45,127 nucleotides of DNA from Peptococcaceae bacterium (GTDB lineage Bacteria > Bacillota > DSM-12270 > Thermacetogeniales > Thermacetogeniaceae), in contig JAHFCR010000021.1 in assembly GCA_023249405.1 (NCBI GenBank), positions 1-45,127 of the forward strand, read 5' to 3'. The position numbers and the translations under genes were made by a program. The notes under the pieces are model-generated. The model was not told the DNA's origin. It saw only the letters and a list, made by a program, of their open reading frames with translations, and did no database searches. Positions 36,649 through 45,050 of the stretch are shown piece by piece; positions within the stretch are counted from its first letter, which is position 1; each line of letters begins with the position of its first letter.

Positions 36649-37460
36649 CTAAAGCCATTGCGACAGGTCCACTTGGGGGTAGGTCACCCGCTTATAATCC
36701 TTTTTGAGGGCCAGGTTGAGGGTGGCATCTATAGCCATCTTGGTGTTGGTACCGTCAGAGCGCCGGTAGTGGGGTCGTTCTCCATGCCCTGCGCATAGGG
36801 AACGATAAACAGGTCTCTGTTGGCATCCACCCTGGTAGCCAGCGCCCAGAGAATATCGCTGGGCTGGTAAATGTCGACATCGGTGTCCACCACCACTGCC
36901 AGCTTGATGTTCACACGGGTGGCCATGACTGCAAAGGCGATGTTTTTAGGTTCACCCTCGTTCTGCTTGTCGACGGCGATCACCGCCATGAAGCCTCCCG
37001 AGTAAGGAGTCAGGTGCACCGCCCGGACATTGGGCGAAACATGCCTGGTCAGATTCATCAGGGTGATCGGGTGATCTCCCTCGGCAACACGTTTCCGATG
37101 TAAATGTGCTCGATTGATGGCATCTCCGGTGAAGATATTCTCCTTGAAGGGAGCATCCTCTACTATCTGCGGATCGATCAGGTTGGTTAGAGCCTGTTCG
37201 AGTTTCCGGCTGATCCCCGAAGCATCGGTTTCCAGGGCCGTGGCGATCCGGTCGACGCTGCCGAGCAGGCCGCCGACAACCGGTATGTGAGAGGGGTGGT
37301 TGACGTTTTCAAACAGCCCGATGGCGGCATGCTGCTGCAGCATGGTATTCACTACTGCCGCCAGTTCATAATCCAGCTGCACCTCTCGCTGGATTCTGAC
37401 CAGCTAGCCCCTGGCTTCCAGTCTGGCAAGAAACTCTCTGAATTCCACGATGATGAGCAT
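36649..37460 (-). pseudogene. UbiD-family decarboxylase, multiply broken
   Basis: UbiD enzymes (de)carboxylate aromatic or unsaturated acids with prenylated FMN. The 812-bp remnant starts with the family-like MLIIVEFREFLARLEARG, is cut by a TAG at 37404-37406, continues LVRIQREVQLDYELAAV and NHPSHIPVVGGLLGS, then jumps from DAINRAHLHRK to the C-terminal half (AVHLTPYSGG, VVVDTDVDIYQPSDI, WALATRVDANRD). The active-site middle, some 200 residues, is missing. A further frameshift near 36761 separates the final GTNTKMAIDATLNLALKKDY. Nonsense, deletion and frameshift together rule out function. A good taggagaggg site precedes the old start. It follows the sigma-54 activator by 68 bp. Confidence 0.88.
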
Positions 37461-37494
37461 CCCTCTCCTATTCCCGTACACGCTGCCAGTATTG

Positions 37495-37507
37495 TATCAG
37501 TATGATA
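37495..37507. promoter_or_regulatory. Palindrome tatcagtatgata (candidate operator, site 2)
   Basis: 35 bp upstream of the ubiD pseudogene start and 20 bp downstream of the sigma-54 activator stop. One mismatch to the sites at 36542 and 44570. Confidence 0.45.
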
Positions 37508-37527
37508 ATTCAGCTCATTGTAGCCTG

Positions 37528-39312
37528 TTACCTGGGCGAGTTGCTGATACCGTAGCGCACCAGCTTGCGGTAGAGCGTGGCGATGCCGATGCCCAGCGCC
37601 TCTGCCGCTTTTTCCTTCCCCTGCAGGGTGGTCCCGTATTTCTGCAGGCAGCGCAGAATGGCCTCTCGCTCGATGGCGTCAAGGTTGTATGGCGAACCCG
37701 CCTCGCCGTTGACCCCGGTATCCCTGATCTTCGCCTGCAGGTGCTCCACATCCAGGGAATTTCCCGGAGCGAGGTTCATGGCGTATTCGATCGTGTTCTG
37801 CAGCTCGCGCACATTTCCTGGCCAGGCATATTCCTCCAGCTTGCGGCGAAACTCCGGCGATAATGTATTTACGCTCTTATTGAGTTGTTGATTGTAGACT
37901 GTGATAAAATGCTCACACAGGATCTCCAGATCTGCCTTTCGGGCGCGCAAGGGTTCGATCAGCATCGGAATCACATTGATGCGGTAGTAGAGGTCTTGTC
38001 GAAATTCTCCCTGCACAATCATCTGCTCGAGATTGCGGTGAGTGGCCACGATCACCCGCACGTCCACGGGTATCGATTGCAGCCCCCCGACCCGCTCGAT
38101 CTGCCGCTCTTGCAGCATGCGTAGAATCTTCGCCTGCAGAAAGATCGGCATATCCCCGATCTCATCCAGGAAGAGCGTTCCGCCATTAGCGAGTTCGATC
38201 TTGCCCAGCTTGCCTCCCTTGCGTGCCCCGGTGAAGGCCCCCTCCTCATAGCCGAAAAGCTCGCTTTCCAGCAGCGCTTCCGGTATGGCCGTGCAGTTGA
38301 TGGCTACAAATGGGGCTTGCCGGCGAGGGCTGAGGCTGTGGATCGCCCGGGCCAACATCTCCTTCCCGGTGCCGCTCTCTCCGCGGATCAACACCGTCGA
38401 GTTACTTGAGGCGATAATTTTGGCGCGCTCCCGGAGCTGGACGATCGTATCGCTGATTCCCAGGATATCATTGACGGTATAACTGGCTTCATGGGTGGAA
38501 AAACGGTTGACGATCCGGCTGATTTCGGTGATCCGGTCCAGGGTGACAATGATGCTCTCCTCGCCCATGTTCCCGATAATCGGCAGGGTGCGCAACACCA
38601 GTTGTAAACAATCCTGGCCGCTGCCGACGCGCACCTCTCGCTCTAAAATCTCCTTACCGTCTTTGGCGGCTCTGAGGATCTCTCCTGCAATCTTGTGCCC
38701 CAGCAGGAGATCCAGCGTAGCGCCAGGCAAAGTGATGCTTTTGGGAAAAAATCCTTGAGCCACCTGATTGTAATGAATGATCCTGCCATTCAGATCGACT
38801 GTCAGCAGCCCTTCTCGCAGGCAGTTCATGATCGAGTTGAGATACTGATTGGATGAGACCAATTTGTTGAGGAACTCGTTCTCCTTCAGTTTGAGTGCCA
38901 TTGTTTCGGCCATTTTACCGAGAAAAATGAGGTAGGAACTCTGGTTTTCAGTCACCAGCCTGGCTGACTCCTCGGAAAAACAAAGCAGTCCGATCACCCC
39001 TACAGCCTGGCCATCGAGGTTGATCGGGTAGGCGATCTCGCATTTTTCCAGGCAATTTCCCCACTGGGCGCATGGCTGGCAGAGTTCATGCTCGCCAGGA
39101 TTTTCGATCACCAATTGGTGGCCCTGCCTGATCACTTCACGATAAATATAGCCCTGCCGGTCCATCGATCTCCCGACCTTGTGGCTATAGATGCCGGTGC
39201 CGGCCACTCGCACCAGGTTATTATCGGCGATCTCGACATCGATCTTCAATACCGCAGCGATAGCCTCGGCAATCTGCTGGGCATACTCCCGCACATCCTT
39301 CAGCTCAAGCAT
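37528..39312 (-). CDS. Sigma-54-dependent activator with cysteine-rich sensory domain
   Basis: AAA+ enhancer-binding protein that drives transcription by RpoN-RNA polymerase. The 594-residue product has a GAF-like sensory region (1-140) with Cys78, 81, 87 and 91 in [14 protein letters not shown], a PAS-like domain (150-260), the AAA+ core with Walker A GESGTGKE (311-318), the sigma-54 loop GAFTGA (358-363) and LFLDEIGD (about 380-387), and a Fis-type helix-turn-helix at about 553-590. The cysteine cluster may bind an Fe-S cluster or metal and sense redox. Start ATG with aggagat upstream. The likely targets are the neighbouring operons, but I found no good -24/-12 promoter. The ligand is unknown. 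Confidence 0.92.
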   Translation of the reverse strand: MLELKDVREYAQQIAEAIAAVLKIDVEIADNNLVRVAGTGIYSHKVGRSMDRQGYIYREVIRQGHQLVIENPGEHELCQPCAQWGNCLEKCEIAYPINLDGQAVGVIGLLCFSEESARLVTENQSSYLIFLGKMAETMALKLKENEFLNKLVSSNQYLNSIMNCLREGLLTVDLNGRIIHYNQVAQGFFPKSITLPGATLDLLLGHKIAGEILRAAKDGKEILEREVRVGSGQDCLQLVLRTLPIIGNMGEESIIVTLDRITEISRIVNRFSTHEASYTVNDILGISDTIVQLRERAKIIASSNSTVLIRGESGTGKEMLARAIHSLSPRRQAPFVAINCTAIPEALLESELFGYEEGAFTGARKGGKLGKIELANGGTLFLDEIGDMPIFLQAKILRMLQERQIERVGGLQSIPVDVRVIVATHRNLEQMIVQGEFRQDLYYRINVIPMLIEPLRARKADLEILCEHFITVYNQQLNKSVNTLSPEFRRKLEEYAWPGNVRELQNTIEYAMNLAPGNSLDVEHLQAKIRDTGVNGEAGSPYNLDAIEREAILRCLQKYGTTLQGKEKAAEALGIGIATLYRKLVRYGISNSPR

Positions 39313-39471
39313 GGCAGTATCTCCTGTGTATTATTGAACCCTCGCAGGGCATTATCAGCATACGAATTAGATGAGGCATAGTTCACCCCATTCTCCTAAT
39401 ATAATTATAATTGCTCGCCTGCTGATTGTAAGTGTTTTTTATTGTCTGATCGATTTACATCTGGAAATTCC

Positions 39472-40074
39472 TTATTCCCGTTCCTCATCCCAATAGGCCA
39501 GCACCCTCCGGTAGTCCTCCTCGGTGTCGACATCCAGGGATGTGCCCGGAGAGCACCCGGCTTCGGGGCAGCCCGGCACGATCAGCATTCGGTCCCGGTA
39601 TTTGTCCATCAACTGCCGCCCTCCGGTATCTCCGCTCAATTGCTCCAGTTCAGCCCGCAGGCTGATATCAAAGACTGTCGGCATGCCGTTGGCGGGCCGT
39701 ACGATCAGGGCATCAGATCTTCTATAGGCAGCGACCACCCTGTCGATGAACTCGGTAGGAATCAGTGGTTGATCGCCGACCATAAACAGGATGCCTCCGG
39801 CTGCCTGGTCCACGGCGGCAGCCCCTGCCGCCACCGAGCTGCCCTGTCCGGAAGCAAAGTGCGGGTTGAAGACACAGCTGACGGGATAGGAGGCGATACT
39901 TCGTTCGATCTGCTCCCTGTGGGCTCCCAGGACCAGGATGATCTCACCGACCCCGGCCTGGGCGACATGGTCGATCACATGTTCCAGCATGGTCTTGCGG
40001 CCCAGTTGCAATAGCTGCTTCGGCCGGCCCATCCTCGTGGAGGCGCCGGCCGCCAGAATTACTGCCGAGATCAT
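39472..40074 (-). CDS. mocA: Molybdenum cofactor cytidylyltransferase (MocA)
   Basis: Adds CMP to molybdopterin to give the MCD cofactor used by xanthine dehydrogenase-type enzymes. From the ATG at 40074 it has 200 residues, with the nucleotidyltransferase motif AVILAAGASTRMGRPKQLL, MVGDQPL and a C-terminal PGTSLDVDTEEDY. The start overlaps the stop of yqeC by four bases (ATGA), which decides it over the longer frame to 40149 and shows translational coupling. It completes the set yqeB-yqeC-mocA plus XdhC-like needed to mature the hydroxylases of this window. Confidence 0.9.
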   Translation of the reverse strand: MISAVILAAGASTRMGRPKQLLQLGRKTMLEHVIDHVAQAGVGEIILVLGAHREQIERSIASYPVSCVFNPHFASGQGSSVAAGAAAVDQAAGGILFMVGDQPLIPTEFIDRVVAAYRRSDALIVRPANGMPTVFDISLRAELEQLSGDTGGRQLMDKYRDRMLIVPGCPEAGCSPGTSLDVDTEEDYRRVLAYWDEERE

Positions 40075-40826
40075 GACAGCACTTCCAGCACGGGATCGGA
40101 TTGCAGGGCTGCAGCGATCAGGACTCGACCGGACAAAGGCAGCAGCCATTTGGCGATCTCGCTTGCCTTGCAGCGCAGCTCCTGATTATCCACTTTGTTG
40201 ATCACTGGTATGAACCTGCTGTTCGGGGCGATCTGCCTTACCGCATCCATGTAGTAGCCGATCAACCTATATACGGTCGATCCGGTGATCATCGAACCGG
40301 CCTCCTGACCAGCGATCTCTGCCGCCAGGAACGGGCGTTGTACGTATTGCTCGGTGAGAGGGAATCCCAGCGCCTCCACTCCGATAACGGCAAGGACACA
40401 GGCGGTGCTGGCAGGCACAACCGGTTCATGCGACGCCGGGGCCTTAAGTGGCCGGCAGCGGGCGCCATCCGCCTCCACCAGCAAGTTGTCAAACAATCCG
40501 GCCCTACCGACATCATCCAGAAACCCGCATCTAAGCCCGGCTACCTTGCCCCCATCCCTGAATTCCCGTCCAGCCGCTATTGTCAGGTTAGCCTTATCAA
40601 CAGCCTTAAGCTTAGTCAGCAACTGGCCCTCGTCAGCGTCCAGAATCAGGTCGCCACAGCCCAGAAGTTGCCAGTCAAACATCAGGGTACTGGTGGTCAC
40701 CAGTACCCGCCGCCTGCGAGAGCGGCACTCGGAGGCCAACCGCAGCATCAGACTGGTCTTCCCGCCTGCACCGACAAAGCAGATCGTCTCTCCCCTATTC
40801 AATTCAACGGCCTCAAACAGTTGCAT
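40071..40826 (-). CDS. yqeC: Selenium-dependent hydroxylase accessory protein YqeC
   Basis: Member of the YqeC family, found with selenium-dependent molybdenum hydroxylases; its biochemical role is not settled. The 251-residue protein has a P-loop ETICFVGAGGKTSLM near the N-terminus, DEGQLLTKL, and VEADGARCRPLKAP, consistent with an ATP-using accessory step for cofactor or selenium insertion. Start ATG at 40826; it lies 27 bp after yqeB, and its stop overlaps mocA. The order yqeB-yqeC-mocA is diagnostic of the selenium-hydroxylase system. Confidence 0.9.
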   Translation of the reverse strand: MQLFEAVELNRGETICFVGAGGKTSLMLRLASECRSRRRRVLVTTSTLMFDWQLLGCGDLILDADEGQLLTKLKAVDKANLTIAAGREFRDGGKVAGLRCGFLDDVGRAGLFDNLLVEADGARCRPLKAPASHEPVVPASTACVLAVIGVEALGFPLTEQYVQRPFLAAEIAGQEAGSMITGSTVYRLIGYYMDAVRQIAPNSRFIPVINKVDNQELRCKASEIAKWLLPLSGRVLIAAALQSDPVLEVLS

Positions 40827-40853
40827 GGTTTCTACCTCGGGGCTGATCGTCCG

Positions 40854-41729
40854 CTATAGACGCTGGATGCATGATTCAGCAAGCTGTCTCATCTTGATTC
40901 TTTTTCGGGATCCGGCTCCTTGCTTCTGACTTCTGAGTTTGCCTGTTCTCAGCATCAGAATTGCCTCCAGTACGCCGCCGGCAATAGCCCTGGCTTTATC
41001 GGAAATGGTATAGCAATGCTCAACCTTGTTGCGGGGATCCACGTCCCCGATCTTCAGGCCACGGCTCACGAAAATGCCGCCGCGGATCATTCCCCGCAAT
41101 ACTCCACTTAGCGGCGCGTGCACTGGATAAATTCCCACACGGCCCAGGATCTGTCCCGCCTCTACCAGGCTGCCGATGGACACGACCGGCTGAAAAACCC
41201 CGTCGGCCGGCGCCTTGACCAGACGCTCCCGCCCATAACCGTTGATAGGACCAGGAATACCGGTATCTGGCTCGGCGCTGCCATCCAAAATTACCCGCCC
41301 CAGGTTGTGCCCGCGGTTGGTCTCGACCACGGCGTGCACATCGACTCCGGCGGTAAAGCCTGGCCCCAGCCCGATCACCAGAGGAGCGCAGGTGATCCTG
41401 GTACCGGTGTTACGCTTGGCCAGGATGGCATCGACCACCACCGCCGGCTCCAGACGCAGTGCCCTTGTGGCTTCGGGATCGATCAGCACGGGGATCTCCC
41501 CCCGCTCCAGGATAGCCGTCGCCTCAACTAGACCGCAGACCAGCCGGGAGGTGATGCCTTCCACCTTGTGAAAACCGTCGTAGACCGCCTCGGCAAAAGA
41601 GACCGGGCGGCGGATCGCCATCGGTTGTGCGATTTCGGTCAGGATCACACGGAATCGGCAGCGGTGCAGCCGGTGAGCCACTCCTGTAGCCAGGTCGCCG
41701 CCGCCTCTTACTAAAACCAGTTCGTTCAT
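40854..41729 (-). CDS. yqeB: Selenium-dependent molybdenum hydroxylase protein YqeB (EF2563 family)
   Basis: A protein of 291 residues conserved as a marker of the selenium-dependent hydroxylase trait. It begins VLVRGGGDLATGVAHRL, a Rossmann-like glycine loop; VDVHAVVETNRGHNLGRVI and PADGVFQPVVSIGS follow, the latter a lipoyl/biotinyl-like segment. It is a little longer than usual: the last 25 residues after MLRTGKL are charged and low in complexity and may be a read-through tail. Start ATG overlaps the XdhC-like stop by four bases. Its exact activity is unknown. Confidence 0.9.
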   Translation of the reverse strand: MNELVLVRGGGDLATGVAHRLHRCRFRVILTEIAQPMAIRRPVSFAEAVYDGFHKVEGITSRLVCGLVEATAILERGEIPVLIDPEATRALRLEPAVVVDAILAKRNTGTRITCAPLVIGLGPGFTAGVDVHAVVETNRGHNLGRVILDGSAEPDTGIPGPINGYGRERLVKAPADGVFQPVVSIGSLVEAGQILGRVGIYPVHAPLSGVLRGMIRGGIFVSRGLKIGDVDPRNKVEHCYTISDKARAIAGGVLEAILMLRTGKLRSQKQGAGSRKRIKMRQLAESCIQRL

Positions 41730-42802
41730 TGGCCTATCCTCTCTAGAAAAACGTCTATGGCGCCGCCGCAGGACATTCCCTCTTCGGCGTCGACATCCGC
41801 ATCCATGGGCACCCGGATCAGTTTGTGCCGTCCGGAACCAAACAGCATCATCGCCTCGCTGCAGACTTCAGCCTCTCCGCAGCCTCCGCCGACAGTCCCA
41901 GACCTGCTGCCATCCGGCAACACCAGCAGCCTGGCTCCCGCCTTGCGCGGCGTCGACCCCAGAGTATGAATCACGGTAGCTGCCACGCAGAGCTGGCGCC
42001 GGTCTATGCAGTCCAGCAACTGCGCCAGCAGACTCCACTGCTCGATGGTAGAGGCAGGAGGCACGGGCTGGCGCGCCAGCCCGTGCCGGTTTGCCACCAG
42101 TTGAGCAACGATACTGGCAGCGATCTCCGCAGGCGTCTCTCCGCCTATCTCCAAGCCGATCGGCATATTCACCCGGCCGATCTGATCGTCCGGATAACCC
42201 AGGGCCGACAGGTGTTCCCTTACCAGCTTGGCCCGGCGGCGGCTGCCGATCATGCCCACATAGCCGGGCTCGTATTGCAGGACGTATTTCAGGCAGTCCA
42301 CGTCATGCTTATGCCCCCTGGTGATGATCACCACGCTGGTGCAGGCATCGATCCGTTCCCGTTGAAGCGCCGCGATAAAATCATCGCAGACCACGGAGCG
42401 GGCTTCGGGAAAACGCTGGGGGTTGGCAAAAGACGGGCGATCGTCGACGACAGTGATCTCGTAATCCAGCAGGGATGTGAAGGCTGCCAGCGGCCGGGCA
42501 ACGTGCCCGCCACCCAGAATCAGCAAGCGGGCCACCGGATGATATGGTTCGAAGAAGACGCTGACTGTGCTGAGATCACCGGCAAGCGGCAACAGCCTGG
42601 GCTCCTGCTGCTCCCGGACCTGCCTGGCCAGTTGTTCAATGGCGGAACCAAGGGGCGTATCCGCCAAGCTTCCGGATATGCCAGCCTCAGTAAGCAACAG
42701 CCTCTGGCCCACCAGTTCCTGCAGTTCAACCGGCGCCTTCACCAAAACAGCCAGGACCATCTTCGTCCTTTCCTGCACGGCCTGCTTCAATTGCTGGTAC
42801 AA
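41726..42802 (-). CDS. XdhC/CoxI-family hydroxylase maturation factor, Rossmann domain first
   Basis: XdhC-type chaperones bind the Mo cofactor, help sulphurate it (or selenate, here), and insert it into the apo-hydroxylase. In this 358-residue protein a Rossmann domain comes first (LLILGGGHVARPLAAF with GGGH at 97-100; GMIGSRRRAK), and the XdhC_CoxI domain last (GSTPRKAGA at 282-290, GGGCGEAEV at 305-313, MSCGGAID near 343-350). That is the reverse of the order in classical proteobacterial XdhC as I know it. The TTG at 42802 gives the N-terminal helix; an ATG at 42760 with aaagga is an alternative start. Overlaps yqeB by four bases. Confidence 0.88.
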   Translation of the reverse strand: MYQQLKQAVQERTKMVLAVLVKAPVELQELVGQRLLLTEAGISGSLADTPLGSAIEQLARQVREQQEPRLLPLAGDLSTVSVFFEPYHPVARLLILGGGHVARPLAAFTSLLDYEITVVDDRPSFANPQRFPEARSVVCDDFIAALQRERIDACTSVVIITRGHKHDVDCLKYVLQYEPGYVGMIGSRRRAKLVREHLSALGYPDDQIGRVNMPIGLEIGGETPAEIAASIVAQLVANRHGLARQPVPPASTIEQWSLLAQLLDCIDRRQLCVAATVIHTLGSTPRKAGARLLVLPDGSRSGTVGGGCGEAEVCSEAMMLFGSGRHKLIRVPMDADVDAEEGMSCGGAIDVFLERIGQ

Positions 42803-43091
42803 CCAGCGCTCACCCCACCTGAAACTACTGCACGGACCATACTATTGGCAGATCTAATAATTTACGGAAGATCCTGATCGCGGGTTATCAGATAATTATA
42901 GGGCGATCCTCTTGCAGTTTCCATACGCCCCCCCATCTTGATAGGGCGTACGGCGCCATCACCGTCAGATCAGCAGCTAATTTCACCGCAGCGATCAATC
43001 TCTGTTCGCCGCTGCATCTCTGATCAAGAATACTATTATAATGCACATGCGCAAGAACCACCAGGAGATTGCCGCTGAGGGTTGCGGCCGG

Positions 43092-44126
43092 TCACAGCAG
43101 CCTGATCGCTTTCTTGGGCCCCGTTTTGTTATTTTTGGCAATCTGAATCGGTTTCATTCCGGGCTTAGGGCCGCGCGGGGCAGGCGCCTCAATGATAGTT
43201 CCTGCCTGCCCGGCCAGGGCTTCTCTGGCCAATCTCAGCGAAGAGATGATCGCCCTGCGATTTGGCCCGGAAACCGCAAATCGGACAGCCGCCTGAACCT
43301 TGGGCAGCATCGAACCGGGGGCGAATTGCCCTTGTCTGATATACATTTCAGCTTCATCAGTGGTCATATATCCCACCGCTCTCTGGGCCGGCTTATTAAA
43401 ATCAAGACGGACCATATCGACGGCTGTCAGGATCAGCAGCTCATCGGCCTGGATATCTTCTGCCAGGCATTCGGAGCCAAAGTCCTTGTCGATTACCGCA
43501 GCGATCCCCCGGTGTTGATGATCGCCGGTTTCGATCACTGGAATGCCTCCGCCACCGACTGCAATCACCACGACGCCAGCATCGATCAGCGTCTTGATGG
43601 CAGCGATCTCGACTATCCTCACCGGTTTTGGAGAAGCCACAACCCTGCGCCAGCCTCGCCCTGCATCTTCCTTGACAATATAGCCTCTTTGCAGGTGCAG
43701 CGACTCGGCTTCGTACGCGGTATAGAACGGCCCGACGGGCTTGGAAGGTTCTTGAAAGGCAGGATCGTTGATATCAACCACTGTCTGGGTAAGCAAGGTG
43801 ACTACAGGCTTAGAAATATTTCTGACGGCGAGAGCATCGCCGATTGCCTGCTGCAGGTGATAGCCGATATAGCCCTGGCTCATGGCGCCGCAGGCATCGA
43901 GGGGCATCGGAGGGGTCTCTGCCGCAGCCCTCTCGTTGGCTAGCAGAATCCTACCAACCTGAGGGCCGTTGCCATGAGAGACGACAACCCTGTTGCCCTG
44001 CCGGATGATATCTGCAATATACTCCGCCGTAAATCTGGCAACGTCCAACTGGGCTTCAGCCGTTGCCGGATCCCCGCTCTTTTGCAGCGCATTTCCTCCC
44101 AATGCGATGACGATAGTTTTTGTCAT
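43092..44126 (-). CDS. arcC: Carbamate kinase
   Basis: Makes ATP from carbamoyl phosphate and ADP, the energy-yielding step after YgeW. The 344-residue product shows VIALGGNALQKSG at the N-terminus, SHGNGPQVGRIL, AVGGGGIPV and DKDFGSECLA, all typical of the amino acid kinase fold. It ends with an extra lysine- and proline-rich tail of about 30 residues beyond the usual 310-315. Start ATG with ggagagg upstream. It is first in the minus-strand run leading to the maturation genes, with a 290-bp gap before the XdhC-like gene. The E. coli locus has the equivalent yqeA/arcC next to yqeB/yqeC. Confidence 0.93.
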   Translation of the reverse strand: MTKTIVIALGGNALQKSGDPATAEAQLDVARFTAEYIADIIRQGNRVVVSHGNGPQVGRILLANERAAAETPPMPLDACGAMSQGYIGYHLQQAIGDALAVRNISKPVVTLLTQTVVDINDPAFQEPSKPVGPFYTAYEAESLHLQRGYIVKEDAGRGWRRVVASPKPVRIVEIAAIKTLIDAGVVVIAVGGGGIPVIETGDHQHRGIAAVIDKDFGSECLAEDIQADELLILTAVDMVRLDFNKPAQRAVGYMTTDEAEMYIRQGQFAPGSMLPKVQAAVRFAVSGPNRRAIISSLRLAREALAGQAGTIIEAPAPRGPKPGMKPIQIAKNNKTGPKKAIRLL

Positions 44127-44371
44127 CAGCTTTCATGCACCTCTCCCAATTGGCTAGCATGCAATACGCCCTCGCGTAACAGGCTGGCCCAAGCAGTACA
44201 GAGCATGATCATCCTTACCCCGTTCTTTGCTGGCAGCATATTGCTGCTGCGACCGCCTGCCGATCTCTTCCCTTATGGTCGATACAATCATGGCGTCTCT
44301 ATGCACTGAATATCCCCAGAACAGAAAGCCATCCTATTCAGAGGGATACTCAATCTTTGCCGCAACGCTGC

Positions 44372-44464
44372 TTACTTGCCGAGAAACGCCATGGCCAGTG
44401 CCATGGCGCCCGCCGGGGTTGCGCCGCAACGCAATGCATAGATCGAATATTCAACCAGAGCGAG
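44372..44464 (-). pseudogene. C-terminal scrap of an unrecognised protein
   Basis: A minus-strand frame of about 31 codons reads LVEYSIYALRCGATPAG, then AMALAMAFLGK and TAA. Its composition looks coding (alanine/glycine-rich helix end), but I cannot name the family, and there is a stop just upstream. Confidence 0.25.
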
Positions 44465-44569
44465 GATCTCTTAGGCAGATATACATGCAAATCTCATGCC
44501 AATAAAAATTGGCGGATCATTTTGCAGTATTGTCAAGGCTTAGGGGAGAATCGGTTACATACAGGTATT

Positions 44570-44582
44570 ATCATTATGATAC
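44570..44582. promoter_or_regulatory. Palindrome tatcattatgata (candidate operator, site 3)
   Basis: Identical to the site at 36542, in non-coding DNA upstream of arcC. Confidence 0.45.
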
Positions 44583-44701
44583 AACCAGCGGTCGGGGCTC
44601 TTGAAAAATTTCAGGCGCTGAACAGGAATCAAGGAGCATAATCGCCCCCTCCAGACAGCGCCTGCAACAATCCTCGTACGGTCTCGCTCAGCGAGTTAAC
44701 A

Positions 44702-44735
44702 TATCATTCTGATATTTGTTCTTATCATTATAGTA
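44702..44735. promoter_or_regulatory. Two dyads 21 bp apart (candidate operators, sites 4 and 5)
   Basis: tatcattctgata at 44702-44714 (one mismatch to site 3) and tatcattatagta at 44723-44735 (a poorer match). Centre-to-centre spacing of 21 bp is two helical turns, as expected for cooperative dimers. Confidence 0.45.
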
Positions 44736-44842
44736 ATCTTTCGTACCATCCCGGATCGGCATGCCTCCGCCCTGCGCTCTATTATGCTAAGATCCGGCGA
44801 TTGAGACGCTGTGCTCCGGGGGCGCCACCCAGCGGCATAGGT

Positions 44843-44893
44843 CCTGACCCACTCGTGATCCTCTGAATAATACAGACCGTCCTTGATTTCCAT
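44843..44893 (-). pseudogene. gcvH: Glycine cleavage H protein (gcvH) N-terminal scrap
   Basis: The frame starts MEIKDGLYYSEDHEWVR, the usual opening of GcvH, then leaves the family sequence at once. About 17 of 125-130 residues remain, so the lipoyl-lysine domain is absent. It suggests a former glycine cleavage gene near the purine locus. Confidence 0.6.
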
Positions 44894-45050
44894 CGCCCTG
44901 GGCGGGCGCCGGCTTGCTCCTTCGGTATGGAACTACTACCCCATTTCTTCCGCAACCTTCATCCGATCCGTATTTCATTGTTATGGCGTTATGGCAATTT
45001 GCAACTAAAACCTCCATGCCGGCGGCCGACACACAGAACGATGAAAATTA

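Larger units (their letters stand above)
44127..45050. other. Interval upstream of arcC holding gene scraps and repeats
   Basis: No intact gene in about 920 bases. Contains the fragment at 44372, dyads at 44570, 44702 and 44723, and a gcvH start at 44843. I could not choose an arcC promoter with confidence. Confidence 0.5.

Noticed and set aside
41825-42877. 350-codon open frame on the plus strand
   Set aside because: Antisense to the XdhC-like gene, with His/Gln-rich composition and no motifs.
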